A DNA stretch of 64,000 nucleotides from Streptomyces tanashiensis (GTDB lineage: Bacteria > Actinomycetota > Actinomycetes > Streptomycetales > Streptomycetaceae), in assembly GCF_014648895.1 (NCBI RefSeq), contig NZ_BMRZ01000020.1, positions 62,001 through 126,000 of the forward strand. The letters run 5' to 3'. A program made the position numbers and the translations under genes. Shown piece after piece: positions 47,672 through 56,547 of the stretch. Below the pieces are notes generated by a model. It saw nothing but the letters and a program-made list of their open reading frames with translations. It did not search any database and was not told the origin of the DNA. Position 1 is the first letter of the stretch, and every line of letters begins with the position of its first letter.

Positions 47672-47872
47672 TCAGAGGGCCCCGTTGCTCACCTCGCCGA
47701 CGAAGGCGTTCCACGAACCCGGTCCGAAAGAGAGGGACGGGCCCTCGGGGGCCTTGGAGTCACGCACCGCGATCGCGGCCACGACGGGGGACTTCACCTC
47801 GACGCAGGCCCCGTTCCCGCCCGAGTACGAGGACTTCGTCCAGGTGTCCGTACCACCCTGAATAATCGCCAT
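47672..47872 (-). CDS. DUF397 domain protein
   Basis: A 66-residue DUF397 protein: WTKSSYSGGNGACVEVK, AVRDSKAPEGPSLSFGPGSWNAFVGEV (in parts) are the entire family pattern. Such proteins are small partners of XRE-type WhiJ-like regulators in Streptomyces and often modulate development or antibiotic production. The ATG at 47872 has GGAG 8 bases upstream. The XRE/DUF5753 gene lies 180 bases upstream on the same strand, the usual pairing. Confidence 0.88.
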   Translation of the reverse strand: MAIIQGGTDTWTKSSYSGGNGACVEVKSPVVAAIAVRDSKAPEGPSLSFGPGSWNAFVGEVSNGAL

Positions 47873-48051
47873 GCTGCTCACTCCGGTTCTGCCGAGTAGT
47901 GTGTCGCGCCAACGTTCTCGATGGCGTGATCGACGCTACTCGCCGGTCCCGTCCGGCGGGACCGGCGTTCACACGTCCGAGTGGCATATTCCAACTGCGC
48001 TTCCGTGGGAGCGATCACCCGGTGTACGGTGCCTGCCCCGCCCGTCGGCGG

Positions 48052-48912
48052 TCAGCCCTGGGCGTGCTTCTTCGCCATCTTCGAGATGAACTCACGCGTC
48101 TGATCGACGTTCAGCGCCTGTGCCCTGAGGTGCTCGTACATGACGGAGTACTTGCCGACGTCCTGCGCCTTCTCCAGGTACAGATCGCTCGTCACGCCCT
48201 CGATGTAGACGACGCTGGAGTCCGAGGTGTCCGGGAACTCCAGGATCGAGTACTGCCCGCTGATCCCCGGGTGCGCGCCCATCTCGAACGGCAGCACCTG
48301 CACGGTGACGTGCGGCAGGTGCGACTGTTCGATGAGGTGCTCCAACTGCTCGACCATCAGCTGCCTGCTGCCGACGATCCGGTGCAGCGCACCCTCGTCG
48401 ATGACCGCCCACAGACGCAGCGGACGCTCCTCGTCCCGGATCCGCTCCTGGCGGCGGGTGCGGACCGTGACCCGCTTCTCGATGTCCGCGGGCGTCGACT
48501 CCGGCAGCGCGCCCGAGATCACGGCCTCCGCGTAGGAGTGCGTCTGGAGCAGCCCCGGGATGATCTGCGGCTTGTACATCCGCAGGCTCTCCGCGTCCGT
48601 CTCCAGGCCGATGTAGACGCTGTACGGGATGTCGCCGAAGGCGTGCCACCAGCCCTGCTGGCGCGAGTCCTTGGCCATCTGCATGAGGGAGTCGACCATG
48701 CGCTCGTCCTCGACCTCGTACACACCGCACAGGTCCCGCACGTCACGCTGACTGATGGAGCGACGGCCGTTCTCCAGCCGGCTGATCTTGGACTGGGAGA
48801 CGAGCAGACGCTCGGCGACCTGCTCGGCCGTCATGTTCTTCGCCTCGCGGAGCTTGCGCAGCTCCTGGCCCAATCGGCGTCGCCTGACGGTGGGGTTGAC
48901 GTTGGACGCCAC
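48052..48912 (-). CDS. XRE helix-turn-helix regulator with DUF5753 domain (WhiJ-like)
   Basis: A 286-residue regulator. The Cro/CI helix-turn-helix is near residues 14-68 (LGQELRKLREAKNMTAEQVAERL, VSQSKISRLENGRRSISQRDV, in parts), and DUF5753 occupies about 95-275 (IIPGLLQTHSYAEAVI, VQVLPFEMGAHPGISGQYSILEFP). Members act with DUF397 proteins in a toxin-antitoxin-like or repressor-modulator manner and influence sporulation and antibiotic genes. The GTG at 48912 has GGAGG about 10 bases upstream. The DUF397 partner follows. Palindromes upstream may be its operator. Confidence 0.9.
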   Translation of the reverse strand: MASNVNPTVRRRRLGQELRKLREAKNMTAEQVAERLLVSQSKISRLENGRRSISQRDVRDLCGVYEVEDERMVDSLMQMAKDSRQQGWWHAFGDIPYSVYIGLETDAESLRMYKPQIIPGLLQTHSYAEAVISGALPESTPADIEKRVTVRTRRQERIRDEERPLRLWAVIDEGALHRIVGSRQLMVEQLEHLIEQSHLPHVTVQVLPFEMGAHPGISGQYSILEFPDTSDSSVVYIEGVTSDLYLEKAQDVGKYSVMYEHLRAQALNVDQTREFISKMAKKHAQG

Positions 48913-49010
48913 GGAAACTGCACCTCCGGCTGTCTGCTGCGTAGCTGTGAGTATCTACCGCTTGGCAGACTGCCACCAATGGCCGGGTGTGCGCTGGGAA
49001 AACGGGACAA

Positions 49011-49057
49011 CGCACATGTGCGGGACGGCCGTCCAGACCGCCCCGCACACCTGTGCG
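49011..49057. promoter_or_regulatory. Pair of CGCACA/TGTGCG palindromes upstream of XRE gene
   Basis: CGCACATGTGCG (49011-49022) and CGCACACCTGTGCG (49044-49057) share arms but differ in spacer (0 and 2 bases). They lie about 100-145 bases upstream of the XRE gene and could be an autoregulatory site. Confidence 0.45.
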
Positions 49058-49085
49058 GCTCCCGGGATGGTTCCTGGTGGTTCTT

Positions 49086-49115
49086 GGTGCTGGTGCTGGT
49101 GCTGGTGCCGGGTGC
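49086..49115. repeat. Short GGTGCT simple repeat
   Basis: Four near-perfect copies of GGTGCT lie between the XRE gene promoter region and the GPP34 gene end. No function is evident. Confidence 0.5.
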
Positions 49116-49132
49116 TGCTCGTCGCGCGGTCG

Positions 49133-49831
49133 TCAGTGCGCGGCCGCGCGGGCCATGCTGCCGTGAGGCTGTGCCGGGACGCCCGCGGCGCTCCGGCGCG
49201 GCTGTGCCGCCGCGCCGTTCTGGACGTCCATCACGGCGTGCGCCACGAGTCCGCCCATCGGGTCGTGCCGGATCAGGTCGCGCAGCCGGGACCGCGACGA
49301 CCGTCCTTCGTTGCCGGGGTACAGGTGCTTCCCGAGACCGACCGCGTGGGCCAGCGCGGCAAGCGCCGCGGTCCGCGGGTCCGGTGGTACGCCGGTGCGG
49401 ATCGCACTGTCCAGTCGGGCACGGATCTCCCGACTGATCGCCGTGTCCGTCGCCTGGTAGCGAGTCGTCGGCAACACCCCGCACATCTGGCCCTCCACGG
49501 CATGCACCATGCCGCATCGCTCCAGATGCGAGAGATATGTCTGACGGAGCCCCAGTCGGGGTCCGCCGATCCAGTGGACGGCCCGAACCGGGCTGCCGCG
49601 CCTGCGCAACAGCTCCAGTGCGGAGTCCAAGGTCGGATCTCCGGTCGGCCGTGGCATCACCACGGCGATACGATCCCCGTCAGGGGCTATCCGGCCTGCC
49701 AGAGCCAGCTCCACTAGCTGTGCTCCGGCCAGACCGAGGTCGAGCGACTGCGGCTGCGCTGTGGTACCCGTGGTCGGGTCCAGAGCGAGCAGCAGAAGCT
49801 CTTCCGGAATAGTTCTGCGGCTCCTGCCCAT
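49133..49831 (-). CDS. GPP34 (GOLPH3/VPS74-like) family phosphoprotein
   Basis: A 232-residue all-helical protein. The N-terminal TIPEELLLLALDPTTG and LGLAGAQLVELALAGRI are the opening of the GPP34 domain, which in eukaryotes binds phosphatidylinositol-4-phosphate and glycosyltransferases at the Golgi. Streptomyces genomes encode many GPP34 proteins of unknown role, probably peripheral membrane proteins. The ATG at 49831 is used. It is divergent from the DacA-type carboxypeptidase. Confidence 0.88.
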   Translation of the reverse strand: MGRSRRTIPEELLLLALDPTTGTTAQPQSLDLGLAGAQLVELALAGRIAPDGDRIAVVMPRPTGDPTLDSALELLRRRGSPVRAVHWIGGPRLGLRQTYLSHLERCGMVHAVEGQMCGVLPTTRYQATDTAISREIRARLDSAIRTGVPPDPRTAALAALAHAVGLGKHLYPGNEGRSSRSRLRDLIRHDPMGGLVAHAVMDVQNGAAAQPRRSAAGVPAQPHGSMARAAAH

Positions 49832-50014
49832 CCATGCCTCCCCGCGTGGATGAATGACAGGGTGACCCCTCTCACATTCATCTGTCGAGAGTGCCTGGGT
49901 GCTTCATCCGGGAACCAGTAGGTATGTCGTTCTCGTCTAGCACGGGAGCCAAGGGGTTCACACAGGACACTGGTAGACGGTTCGGACGTACGTATGACGC
50001 ATGGAGGAGGCACG

Positions 50015-52372
50015 GTGGCGGGCGAGTCCCCCGACAAGGCGGAGCAGCAGGGGTCGTCTCAGGAGACGGCGGCCTCGGGCGGCGGCGGCCGGGATCCTCG
50101 GCTCTCCGTACTCCGTGAGTCAGAGTCCTCGTCGGCCTCGGCGGTCCAGGTGGACCAGCCGACGGCCGTGTTCAAGACCCTCGCGCCCCGCACGCCGGAG
50201 GACGACGAGCCGAGTGCGACGGCGACCGTGACGCCGACGGGCGAGTCGGAGTCGGATTCGGAGTCGGCGCCCGAGCCGGCGTCGTCCGAGTCCGGGTCCG
50301 GGCAGGCGTCGGTGTCCGAGCCGGAGGGCGACCGCCTGAAGGCGGCCGTGGCGGCGTGGGTCGCGACGGCCGAGGAGCCCGAGACCGAGGACGAGCCGGA
50401 GGACGACGGCGAGCCCGAGCCGGAGGACGAGGCCGACGACGCCGAGGCCGAGGATGAGCCGCGGGACGACGAGGCGGACGACGAGCCCGAGGACGGGCCC
50501 GAGGAGGCGGACGAGGAGTCCGGCGACGAGCCGGACGAGGAGCCCGTCGAGGACGTCGAGGACAAGGCGCCCTCCGCGTCCTGGTTCGCCGCGCGGAAGC
50601 CGGCGGCCGACGCGAAGCCGTCCCCGGACGAGAAGCCGTCGGCCGACGAGAAGCCGACGGAGCCCGCGGCGTCCTCGGATGACTCCGGCGACTCCGCCGA
50701 CGACTCCGCGGAGAACTCCTCCGACGGCTCCTCCGAGGACGACGAGCCGGACGACGAGCCGGTCGACCAGCCCACGACCATGTTCAAGATGGTCCGTCCG
50801 CCCGTCGTGGACCAGCCGACGACCGCCCTGAAGCTTCCGTCCGCGCTGACCGCGGACTCCGACAGCGAGCGCACCAGCGTCTTCCGCGCGCTGCGCCCCG
50901 ACATCCCCGCCGAGCAGAAGGCCGAGAAGGCCGAGAAGGCCGCGCAGGAGGCCGCCAAGGCCTCCGCCGCCCCGGCGCCCGCCCCCGAGGCAGCTCCGAA
51001 GGCTGCCGCGCCCAAGGAGGCCGCGCCCAAGCCGGCCCCCGCCGCGCTCGCCGAGGCGGAGCGGACCCGGCAGCAGCCGCTGCCCCCGCTGCCTCCGCTC
51101 GACCTGCTCGCGGAGCTGACCAACACACCGCCCCCGCCGGCGACCCCGCTGCGGACGACCGTGCGCCGGCTGCGGATCTGGACCCCGCTGGTCCTGCTCC
51201 TCCTGATCGTCTTTGCGATCGCGCAGATGGTCCGCCCGCTGCCCGCGCCCGCGCTGACGCTGTCGGCCGAGCCGACGTTCACCTTCGAGGGCGGCGAGCT
51301 CAAGATGCCGTGGCCCACCGAGGGACAGGGCGCCGTCGAGGTCGAGGGCGTCGGTTCCATGGGCCTGTACGGGGCGCAGAAGCCGGCCCCGATCGCGTCC
51401 GTGACCAAGACGATGACGGCGTACGTGATCCTCCGCGACCACCCGATCAAGGGGAAGCAGCAGGGTCCCGAGATCACCATCGACAAGAAGGCCGCGGACC
51501 AGGCCAAGGCGACGCACGAGTCGACGGCGGCGGTCCAGGAGGGCCAGACCTACTCGGAGAGGGAGCTCCTGGAGCTCCTCATGATCCCCTCCGCGAACAA
51601 CGTGGCCCGGCTGCTCGCCCGCTGGGACGCCGGTTCGGAGGCCGCGTTCGTCGAGAAGATGAACGCCGCCGCGAAGGAGCTGGGCATGACCCAGTCCACG
51701 TACACGGACCCGTCCGGTCTGCTCGACAGCACGGTGTCGACCCCGCAGGACCAGCTGAAGCTGGCGAAGGCGGTCATGCAGTTCGACGTGTTCCGGAAGA
51801 TCGTGAACATGCCGAACCTGACGGTCGACGGCATCCCCGGCCGCATCGAGAACAACAACAAGATCCTGCTCGAACCGGGTGTGAGCGGCATCAAGACCGG
51901 CTCCTCCACCCCGGCCGGCGGCAACCTGCTCTGGGCGGCGAACACCGTCGTCGACGGCCAGGAACGCCGTGTCCTCGGCATCGTCATGGGGGCCAAGAAC
52001 GCCAAGATCCTCAACGACAAGCTGGACCTCGCCATCGACTACAGCCTCAAGCTGATCCAGCAGGCCCAGAAGGACGTCACCTCGGCGGCCGTGGTCAAGA
52101 AGGGCCAGGTCCTCGGCTACGTCGACGACGGCCTCGGCGGCCGCACCCCGGTCGTGGCGACCAAGGAGCTCAAGGCGGTGGGCTGGCCGGGCCTCCAGGT
52201 GAAGCTGGAGCTCACGAACGGCGGCAAGGCCGTGCCGCACTCCGGCAAGGCGGGCGACATCGTCGGCCAGGTGTCGATCGGCACCGGCACCGGCAAGGTC
52301 AGCTCCCCGGTCGCCCTCAAGACGGACCTGGTGGAGCCCGGCTTCGACAAGAAGCTCACCCGCGTGGGCTGA
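50015..52372 (+). CDS. D-alanyl-D-alanine carboxypeptidase with long acidic cytoplasmic arm
   Basis: A 785-residue class C low-molecular-weight PBP. The catalytic S462 and K465 (SVTK), S526-x-N528 (SAN) and K627-T-G triad place the DD-peptidase domain at about 430-730, outside the cell after one transmembrane helix (about 388-407). It trims the terminal D-Ala of peptidoglycan stem peptides. The first 385 residues are cytoplasmic and highly acidic, rich in E, D, S, P and A, with three DQPT-containing copies (near 47, 250 and 265: DQPTAVFK, DQPTTMFK, DQPTTALK) and a related RTSVFRALRPD. These look like kinase or FHA target motifs. The GTG at 50015 follows GGAGGAGG. No C-terminal anchor is seen. 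Confidence 0.9.
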   Translation: MAGESPDKAEQQGSSQETAASGGGGRDPRLSVLRESESSSASAVQVDQPTAVFKTLAPRTPEDDEPSATATVTPTGESESDSESAPEPASSESGSGQASVSEPEGDRLKAAVAAWVATAEEPETEDEPEDDGEPEPEDEADDAEAEDEPRDDEADDEPEDGPEEADEESGDEPDEEPVEDVEDKAPSASWFAARKPAADAKPSPDEKPSADEKPTEPAASSDDSGDSADDSAENSSDGSSEDDEPDDEPVDQPTTMFKMVRPPVVDQPTTALKLPSALTADSDSERTSVFRALRPDIPAEQKAEKAEKAAQEAAKASAAPAPAPEAAPKAAAPKEAAPKPAPAALAEAERTRQQPLPPLPPLDLLAELTNTPPPPATPLRTTVRRLRIWTPLVLLLLIVFAIAQMVRPLPAPALTLSAEPTFTFEGGELKMPWPTEGQGAVEVEGVGSMGLYGAQKPAPIASVTKTMTAYVILRDHPIKGKQQGPEITIDKKAADQAKATHESTAAVQEGQTYSERELLELLMIPSANNVARLLARWDAGSEAAFVEKMNAAAKELGMTQSTYTDPSGLLDSTVSTPQDQLKLAKAVMQFDVFRKIVNMPNLTVDGIPGRIENNNKILLEPGVSGIKTGSSTPAGGNLLWAANTVVDGQERRVLGIVMGAKNAKILNDKLDLAIDYSLKLIQQAQKDVTSAAVVKKGQVLGYVDDGLGGRTPVVATKELKAVGWPGLQVKLELTNGGKAVPHSGKAGDIVGQVSIGTGTGKVSSPVALKTDLVEPGFDKKLTRVG

Positions 52373-52400
52373 CGGCCGGCCCCCAGAGGCCACCCGCTCG

Positions 52401-52432
52401 GCCGGGCGCCCCGGAACCCCGGGGCGCCCGGC
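52401..52432 (+). terminator. Hairpin terminator after DacA-type gene
   Basis: A 14-bp stem (52401-52414 with 52419-52432) and a 4-base loop, followed by TGTTA. Confidence 0.85.
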
Positions 52433-52531
52433 TGTTAGCGTCTCCGGGGGGACGAGGGGCCCGTGTGACCTCGCGAGAGGCGGGACGGGCAGCAGACGCG
52501 CAGGAGACGGGCAGCACGGGAAAGGGCCGCA

Positions 52532-54478
52532 GTGACCACCGCCGAGCCGACACGCGCCGACCGCGCGGACTCCGACCCCGACGTCTACCGTGAGGGCCAT
52601 GACGCTCGTGACACCCGGGACAGCGAGGGCGGCCCGCCCACGGATACCGACCCTGCTTCGCTCTCGCGAATAGTGCTGCCGACCCAGCGGCCCGCCCCCG
52701 CGCCGGCCCCCGGGCCCGCCCCGGCACCCCCCACCCAGGCCGCTACCGCCGCCCCCGCGCGCGCCCCCCGGCGCAAGCGCCGCTACACGGTCATGGTGGC
52801 CACCGGGCTCGCCGCCCTCACCCACGTCCTGTGGTTCTTCTTCTTCGCGAACAGCGGCGGAGACCTGGCCGCGCAGGACGCGTGGGCCGAGTTCGTCGGA
52901 CGGCACCCGGACTCCGCGTACAACCTGGCCTGGTACGGCGGGATGCACCCCGTCTCGTACAGCGTGGTCTCGCCCTACCTGATGTCGGTGCTCGGCGTCC
53001 GCAGCACGATGATGGTCGCCGGCACCCTGTCGGCCGCGCTGACCGCGCTGATCCTGGTGCGGGTGCGGGCGGTCCGGAACCCGATGGTCTGCTCGATCGC
53101 GGGCGTCTTCGCGTTCCTCTGCAACGCGCTCTCGGGCCGGGTGACCTTCGGCCTCGGCATGATGTTCGCGCTGGGCGCGGTCGCCGCCGTCTTCTGCTGG
53201 CCGCACCGCTGGCGCTACAAGCGCTGGGCGAAGGCGGCCGTCGCCGCCCCGCTGGCCGGCCTGGCGACGGCGTGCAGCCCGGTCGCCGGACTGTTCCTCG
53301 GGGTCGCGGCGGCGGCGCTCTTCCTCAACAAGCGGCGCCCCGGCGCGTACGCCCTCGGGCTCGCCCCGGTGGCCGTCGTCGCGCTCTCCTCCTGGCTCTT
53401 CCCCTTCTCCGGCACGCAGCCGATGGCCTTCGGCTCGACGGCACTGCCGCTGCTCTTCGGGATCCTGACCTTCGTCCTCGTCCCCAAGGACTGGCGGACG
53501 GTCCGCACCGCCGCGGCCGTCTACACCATCGGCACGCTCCTGACCTGGCTGATCGACTCCCAGATCGGTTCGAACATCTCCCGGCTGCCGATGCTCTTCG
53601 CGGGCGTCGTGCTGCTCGCGGCCCTGCCGTACACGGTGCCGCGCTCACGCCGCTGGTACGCGCTGCTGCTCGCCGTCGCCGGGCTGAACTTCTGGATCGG
53701 TTTCAAGGGCGTCGACGACGTCATCCGCACCGCGCCGGACGCCTCCTGGGCGCGCGAGCTGGCGCCGCTCGTCAACCAGCTCCAGGTGCGGAACGCGGGC
53801 AAGGCGCGCGTCGAGGTCGTGCCGGCGTCCAGCCACCGCGAGTCCTCCGCGCTCAGCCCGTACATCAACCTCGCGCGCGGCTGGAACCGGCAGGCCGACA
53901 TGGAGCGCAACCCGCTCTTCTACGACGACACCCTGAACGCGGTGAACTACGAGGAGTGGCTGGACCGGTGGGCCGTCCACTACGTGGTCCTGCCCACCGG
54001 CGCCCCCGACTCGGGCGCACAGCAGGAGGCGGAGCTGGTCCGCGAGGGCCTGCCGTACCTGAACCAGGTCTGGTCGGACGAGAACTGGCGGCTGTACGAG
54101 GTCGAGAACCCGACCCCGCTGGCGGACCCGCCGGCCCAGGTGCAGAGCGCCGAGGAGAACGAGGTCGTGATCCGGGTCGACAGCCCCGGCCGGGTCCTCA
54201 TCCGCGTCCCGTACTCGCCGTGGCTCGCCCTCATGGACGAGAACGGCGGCAAGATCGAGCCGCCGCAGGAGACGGAGGCCTCGAAGGCGGCCCGCGAGGA
54301 GTCGGAGACCGAGCTCCCCAAGGTCTTCGCGAACGAGGAGGGCTGCCTCTTCAAGGCCGAGGCGGACACCGAGGGCGACGAATGGACGGAACTCGTCGCC
54401 CCGAAGGCGGGCGTCTACCGCCTGGGAGCCCCGTACAAGCTGTCGCGGGGCACGGCCTGCCCGGAGGAACTGCGCTGA
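52532..54478 (+). CDS. Polytopic membrane protein, glycosyltransferase GT-C-like
   Basis: A 648-residue protein. An N-terminal Pro/Ala-rich cytoplasmic segment of about 80 residues leads into about 12 transmembrane helices (residues 88-400), with a first extracytoplasmic loop containing DAWAEFVGRHPDSAYNLAWYGGMHPVSYSVVSPYLM (in parts). The soluble C-terminal domain (about 410-648) is outside. The D-x-x..H-P loop after TM1 resembles GT-C lipid-linked sugar transferases, but no definite motif confirms it. The GTG at 52532 has AAAGGG 6 bases upstream. It follows the DacA gene on the same strand, so a role in cell envelope assembly is likely. Confidence 0.75.
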   Translation: MTTAEPTRADRADSDPDVYREGHDARDTRDSEGGPPTDTDPASLSRIVLPTQRPAPAPAPGPAPAPPTQAATAAPARAPRRKRRYTVMVATGLAALTHVLWFFFFANSGGDLAAQDAWAEFVGRHPDSAYNLAWYGGMHPVSYSVVSPYLMSVLGVRSTMMVAGTLSAALTALILVRVRAVRNPMVCSIAGVFAFLCNALSGRVTFGLGMMFALGAVAAVFCWPHRWRYKRWAKAAVAAPLAGLATACSPVAGLFLGVAAAALFLNKRRPGAYALGLAPVAVVALSSWLFPFSGTQPMAFGSTALPLLFGILTFVLVPKDWRTVRTAAAVYTIGTLLTWLIDSQIGSNISRLPMLFAGVVLLAALPYTVPRSRRWYALLLAVAGLNFWIGFKGVDDVIRTAPDASWARELAPLVNQLQVRNAGKARVEVVPASSHRESSALSPYINLARGWNRQADMERNPLFYDDTLNAVNYEEWLDRWAVHYVVLPTGAPDSGAQQEAELVREGLPYLNQVWSDENWRLYEVENPTPLADPPAQVQSAEENEVVIRVDSPGRVLIRVPYSPWLALMDENGGKIEPPQETEASKAAREESETELPKVFANEEGCLFKAEADTEGDEWTELVAPKAGVYRLGAPYKLSRGTACPEELR

Positions 54479-54485
54479 GGCGCCG

Positions 54486-54851
54486 TCACCCCAGGTCCGT
54501 CAGCTCGTCCGCGTACACCTGGGACAGGGGCTGCGGCCCGACGTACTGCTGGCAGTTGCAGCTGCCGGCCTCGTAACGGACGGGCTTCTTGTTCTCGTCC
54601 CAGGCCGTCGGCACCTCGACCCGCTCATGGCACCGGCCCTGCTTGTCGTGCTTCGCGAGATGGTGCGTGCACCCGCACACCGGCTCGGGCGTCTTGTGCG
54701 CGGCTTCGAGGGCGAGACGTTCCTGCTTCGCCGCCTCCAGCACCTCCATCTTCCGCTCGTGGCGATGGCGCAGCGCGGTACGGATGCTGTCGCCCGCCCA
54801 CGCGAAGCCGCCGGTCCAGAACAGGATGAGTACCCACCAGAACCAGTCCAC
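54486..54851 (-). CDS. Small membrane protein with Cys/His-rich tail
   Basis: A 121-residue protein with one N-terminal transmembrane helix (WFWWVLILFWTGGFAWAG), a charged helical stretch (RHRHERKMEVLEAAKQERLALEAA) and a tail with CGCTHHLAKHDKQGRCH and CNCQQYVG that could bind a metal ion. No family function is known. The GTG at 54851 with GGGGGAA 7 bases upstream is preferred. It converges on the GT-C-like gene with 7 bases between stops. Confidence 0.7.
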   Translation of the reverse strand: MDWFWWVLILFWTGGFAWAGDSIRTALRHRHERKMEVLEAAKQERLALEAAHKTPEPVCGCTHHLAKHDKQGRCHERVEVPTAWDENKKPVRYEAGSCNCQQYVGPQPLSQVYADELTDLG

Positions 54852-54910
54852 CGTCGTTCCCCCGTTTCCCCCGGTACGTGAAAGGCCCAGGATAGGACCG
54901 GCGGGACGGG

Positions 54911-55843
54911 TCAGAGAGGGGTCGCGGCCTTCAGGATCAGGAAAAGCGTCACGGCCGAGTTCGCCGAGGAGAGCGCGGAGACGGCGGTCCCGGCGGCCGC
55001 GGCCCAGGTGGCGAGGCCCGCGACCGTGAACACGGAGGGCAGGAGGCGGGCGGCCGGGGCGGGGGCGAGCAGGGCCGCCACGCGGCGCGGCACGGGCCCG
55101 GCGGCCGAGGCGAAGCCCGCGAGCGCCGTCGAAGGCGCGCCCCGGGAGACGAGCGAGGCCTTGCCGACGGCGCGGGCCACGGTCCGGCGGCTGCCGACGC
55201 GGGTGGCGGCGTCCTCGTCGGCCCACCGCTCGGTGGTGTAGGCGACGGCCGTACGCAGCGGCCGCAGGAACGGGTTGGCCCGCGCGGCGAGCTGCGTGAT
55301 CAGCAGGAACCGGTGGTGCCGGGCGTCGAGGTGGGCGCGCTCGTGGGCGAAGAGCGCACGGCGCTCGGGCCCCGAGAGCGCGGCGAGCAGGGAGGTGGTG
55401 ACGACGACACGGTTCCTCCGCCCGGGGAGCGCGTACGCGTAGGGGCGCGGGTCGGGCAGTACGACGACCGAGGTGGCGGGCAGACCGGCGAGGGCCCGCC
55501 CGGCCCGCCGGCGGACCCGGCGGTGCCGCCACGCGGCCCGGGCGCAGGAGACGACCACGACGACGAGCGCGGGGATGGCGAGCCGGCCGGCGATCTCGTC
55601 GTAGGGGACGGCGGCGCGGACCTCGGGGTCGGACCAGGCGTCCGGCAGGGGGTTGCCGGGCAGTTGCGCGGTGCCGACCACCATGAGCAGGGCGAGGGAC
55701 AGGGTGCTGCACACCCCGAGCACGCCCGCGCATCCGGTGAGCAGCCGGGTGGCCGTCCGGGGATGCAGGCGGTGCGCGGCGAGCCGTGCGACCGGCCACG
55801 CCGTCAGCGGCAGGACCAGCGGCAGGAAGACGAAGACCCCCAC
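54911..55843 (-). CDS. M56 family metallopeptidase (BlaR1-like)
   Basis: A 310-residue membrane protein with about five hydrophobic spans. The zinc-protease motif FAHERAHLDARHH (HERAH, about 167-171) is the HExxH of family M56, and W/D residues after it (TERWADEDAA) give the third ligand region. It lacks the extracellular PBP sensor domain of BlaR1. M56 proteins cleave a cognate BlaI-type repressor, which is encoded just upstream with only 4 bases between. The GTG at 55843 has GGAGG 9 bases upstream. The signal it senses is unknown; antibiotic or cell-wall stress is typical. Confidence 0.88.
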   Translation of the reverse strand: MGVFVFLPLVLPLTAWPVARLAAHRLHPRTATRLLTGCAGVLGVCSTLSLALLMVVGTAQLPGNPLPDAWSDPEVRAAVPYDEIAGRLAIPALVVVVVSCARAAWRHRRVRRRAGRALAGLPATSVVVLPDPRPYAYALPGRRNRVVVTTSLLAALSGPERRALFAHERAHLDARHHRFLLITQLAARANPFLRPLRTAVAYTTERWADEDAATRVGSRRTVARAVGKASLVSRGAPSTALAGFASAAGPVPRRVAALLAPAPAARLLPSVFTVAGLATWAAAAGTAVSALSSANSAVTLFLILKAATPL

Positions 55844-55847
55844 GCCG

Positions 55848-56243
55848 TCAGTCCTCCGCCTCGCCGGGCTCCTGGGCCAGCAGGTCCCGCAGCAGCCGCT
55901 CGTCATGCGGGGAGAGACCGGTCACGAAGCTGGCGAGCACGGCCTCCCGGTCGGCCTCGCCGTCCAGGACCTTGCGCATCCGCAGGGCCGCGAGCCCCGC
56001 CTCGTCGGCGACGGCCGTCCACTCGAAGGACCGCCCCGCCCGCTCCCTGCTCACCGCACCCTTGGCGTACAGCCGCGTGAGGATCGTGATGACGGTCGTA
56101 TAGGCGAGATCGCCGCCGAGCCGCTCCTGGACCCACCCCGCGGTCCGCGCCCCGGCAGCCTGCCGCAGAACGACGAGCACCTGAGCCTCCAGCTCCCCCT
56201 GCCCCCGCCGCCGCCCGGATCCCCCAGGCCCACCCTTCGCCAT
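55848..56243 (-). CDS. BlaI/MecI/CopY family transcriptional repressor
   Basis: A 131-residue winged-helix repressor. The DNA-binding part is GELEAQVLVVLRQAAGARTAGWVQERLGGDLAYTTVITILTRLYAKGAVSRER (in parts), with the typical Y-T-T-V-x-T(I)-x-L-x-R-L recognition helix; the C-terminal part (LLRDLLA) dimerises and carries the protease-sensitive linker. It should repress its own operon with the M56 protease and be inactivated by it. The ATG at 56243 follows GGGAGGGG. No TACA-N2-TGTA site is apparent near it. Confidence 0.9.
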   Translation of the reverse strand: MAKGGPGGSGRRRGQGELEAQVLVVLRQAAGARTAGWVQERLGGDLAYTTVITILTRLYAKGAVSRERAGRSFEWTAVADEAGLAALRMRKVLDGEADREAVLASFVTGLSPHDERLLRDLLAQEPGEAED

Positions 56244-56547
56244 CCCGCGCCCCTCCCGCCGATCCGTCCCGCCCTTCGGGGCGGTCCATCGTACTGAGCG
56301 GACACGGCGGGGACGGCTGCTGTTTCCCGGGCGTTGGCGCGACACCCCTGTGAAGAGCAGAGCGGGATCGAAGCGTAACTCCGGCGCAGGTCCGCCACGA
56401 GAAGGACACCTTCCCGCCATCGGTACGTCACTTCCGGTCATGATTCCCCGACAACCCCCGGAAGGGTGGCCTCCGTCACAGACAGGTCGCAGAAGTGCAC
56501 ATCGTATTGCTCCGGCAAACAGTCCAATCCCAGGGGGGACAGAACTC
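56244..56547. other. 304-bp divergent intergenic region
   Basis: Between the BlaI-type repressor gene (minus) and a secreted-protein gene (plus). It must contain both promoters. I see no strong consensus boxes, no BlaI palindrome and no supported small gene. Base composition is less GC-rich in 56460-56530 (CACATCGTATTGCTCCGG) near the plus-strand start. Confidence 0.5.
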
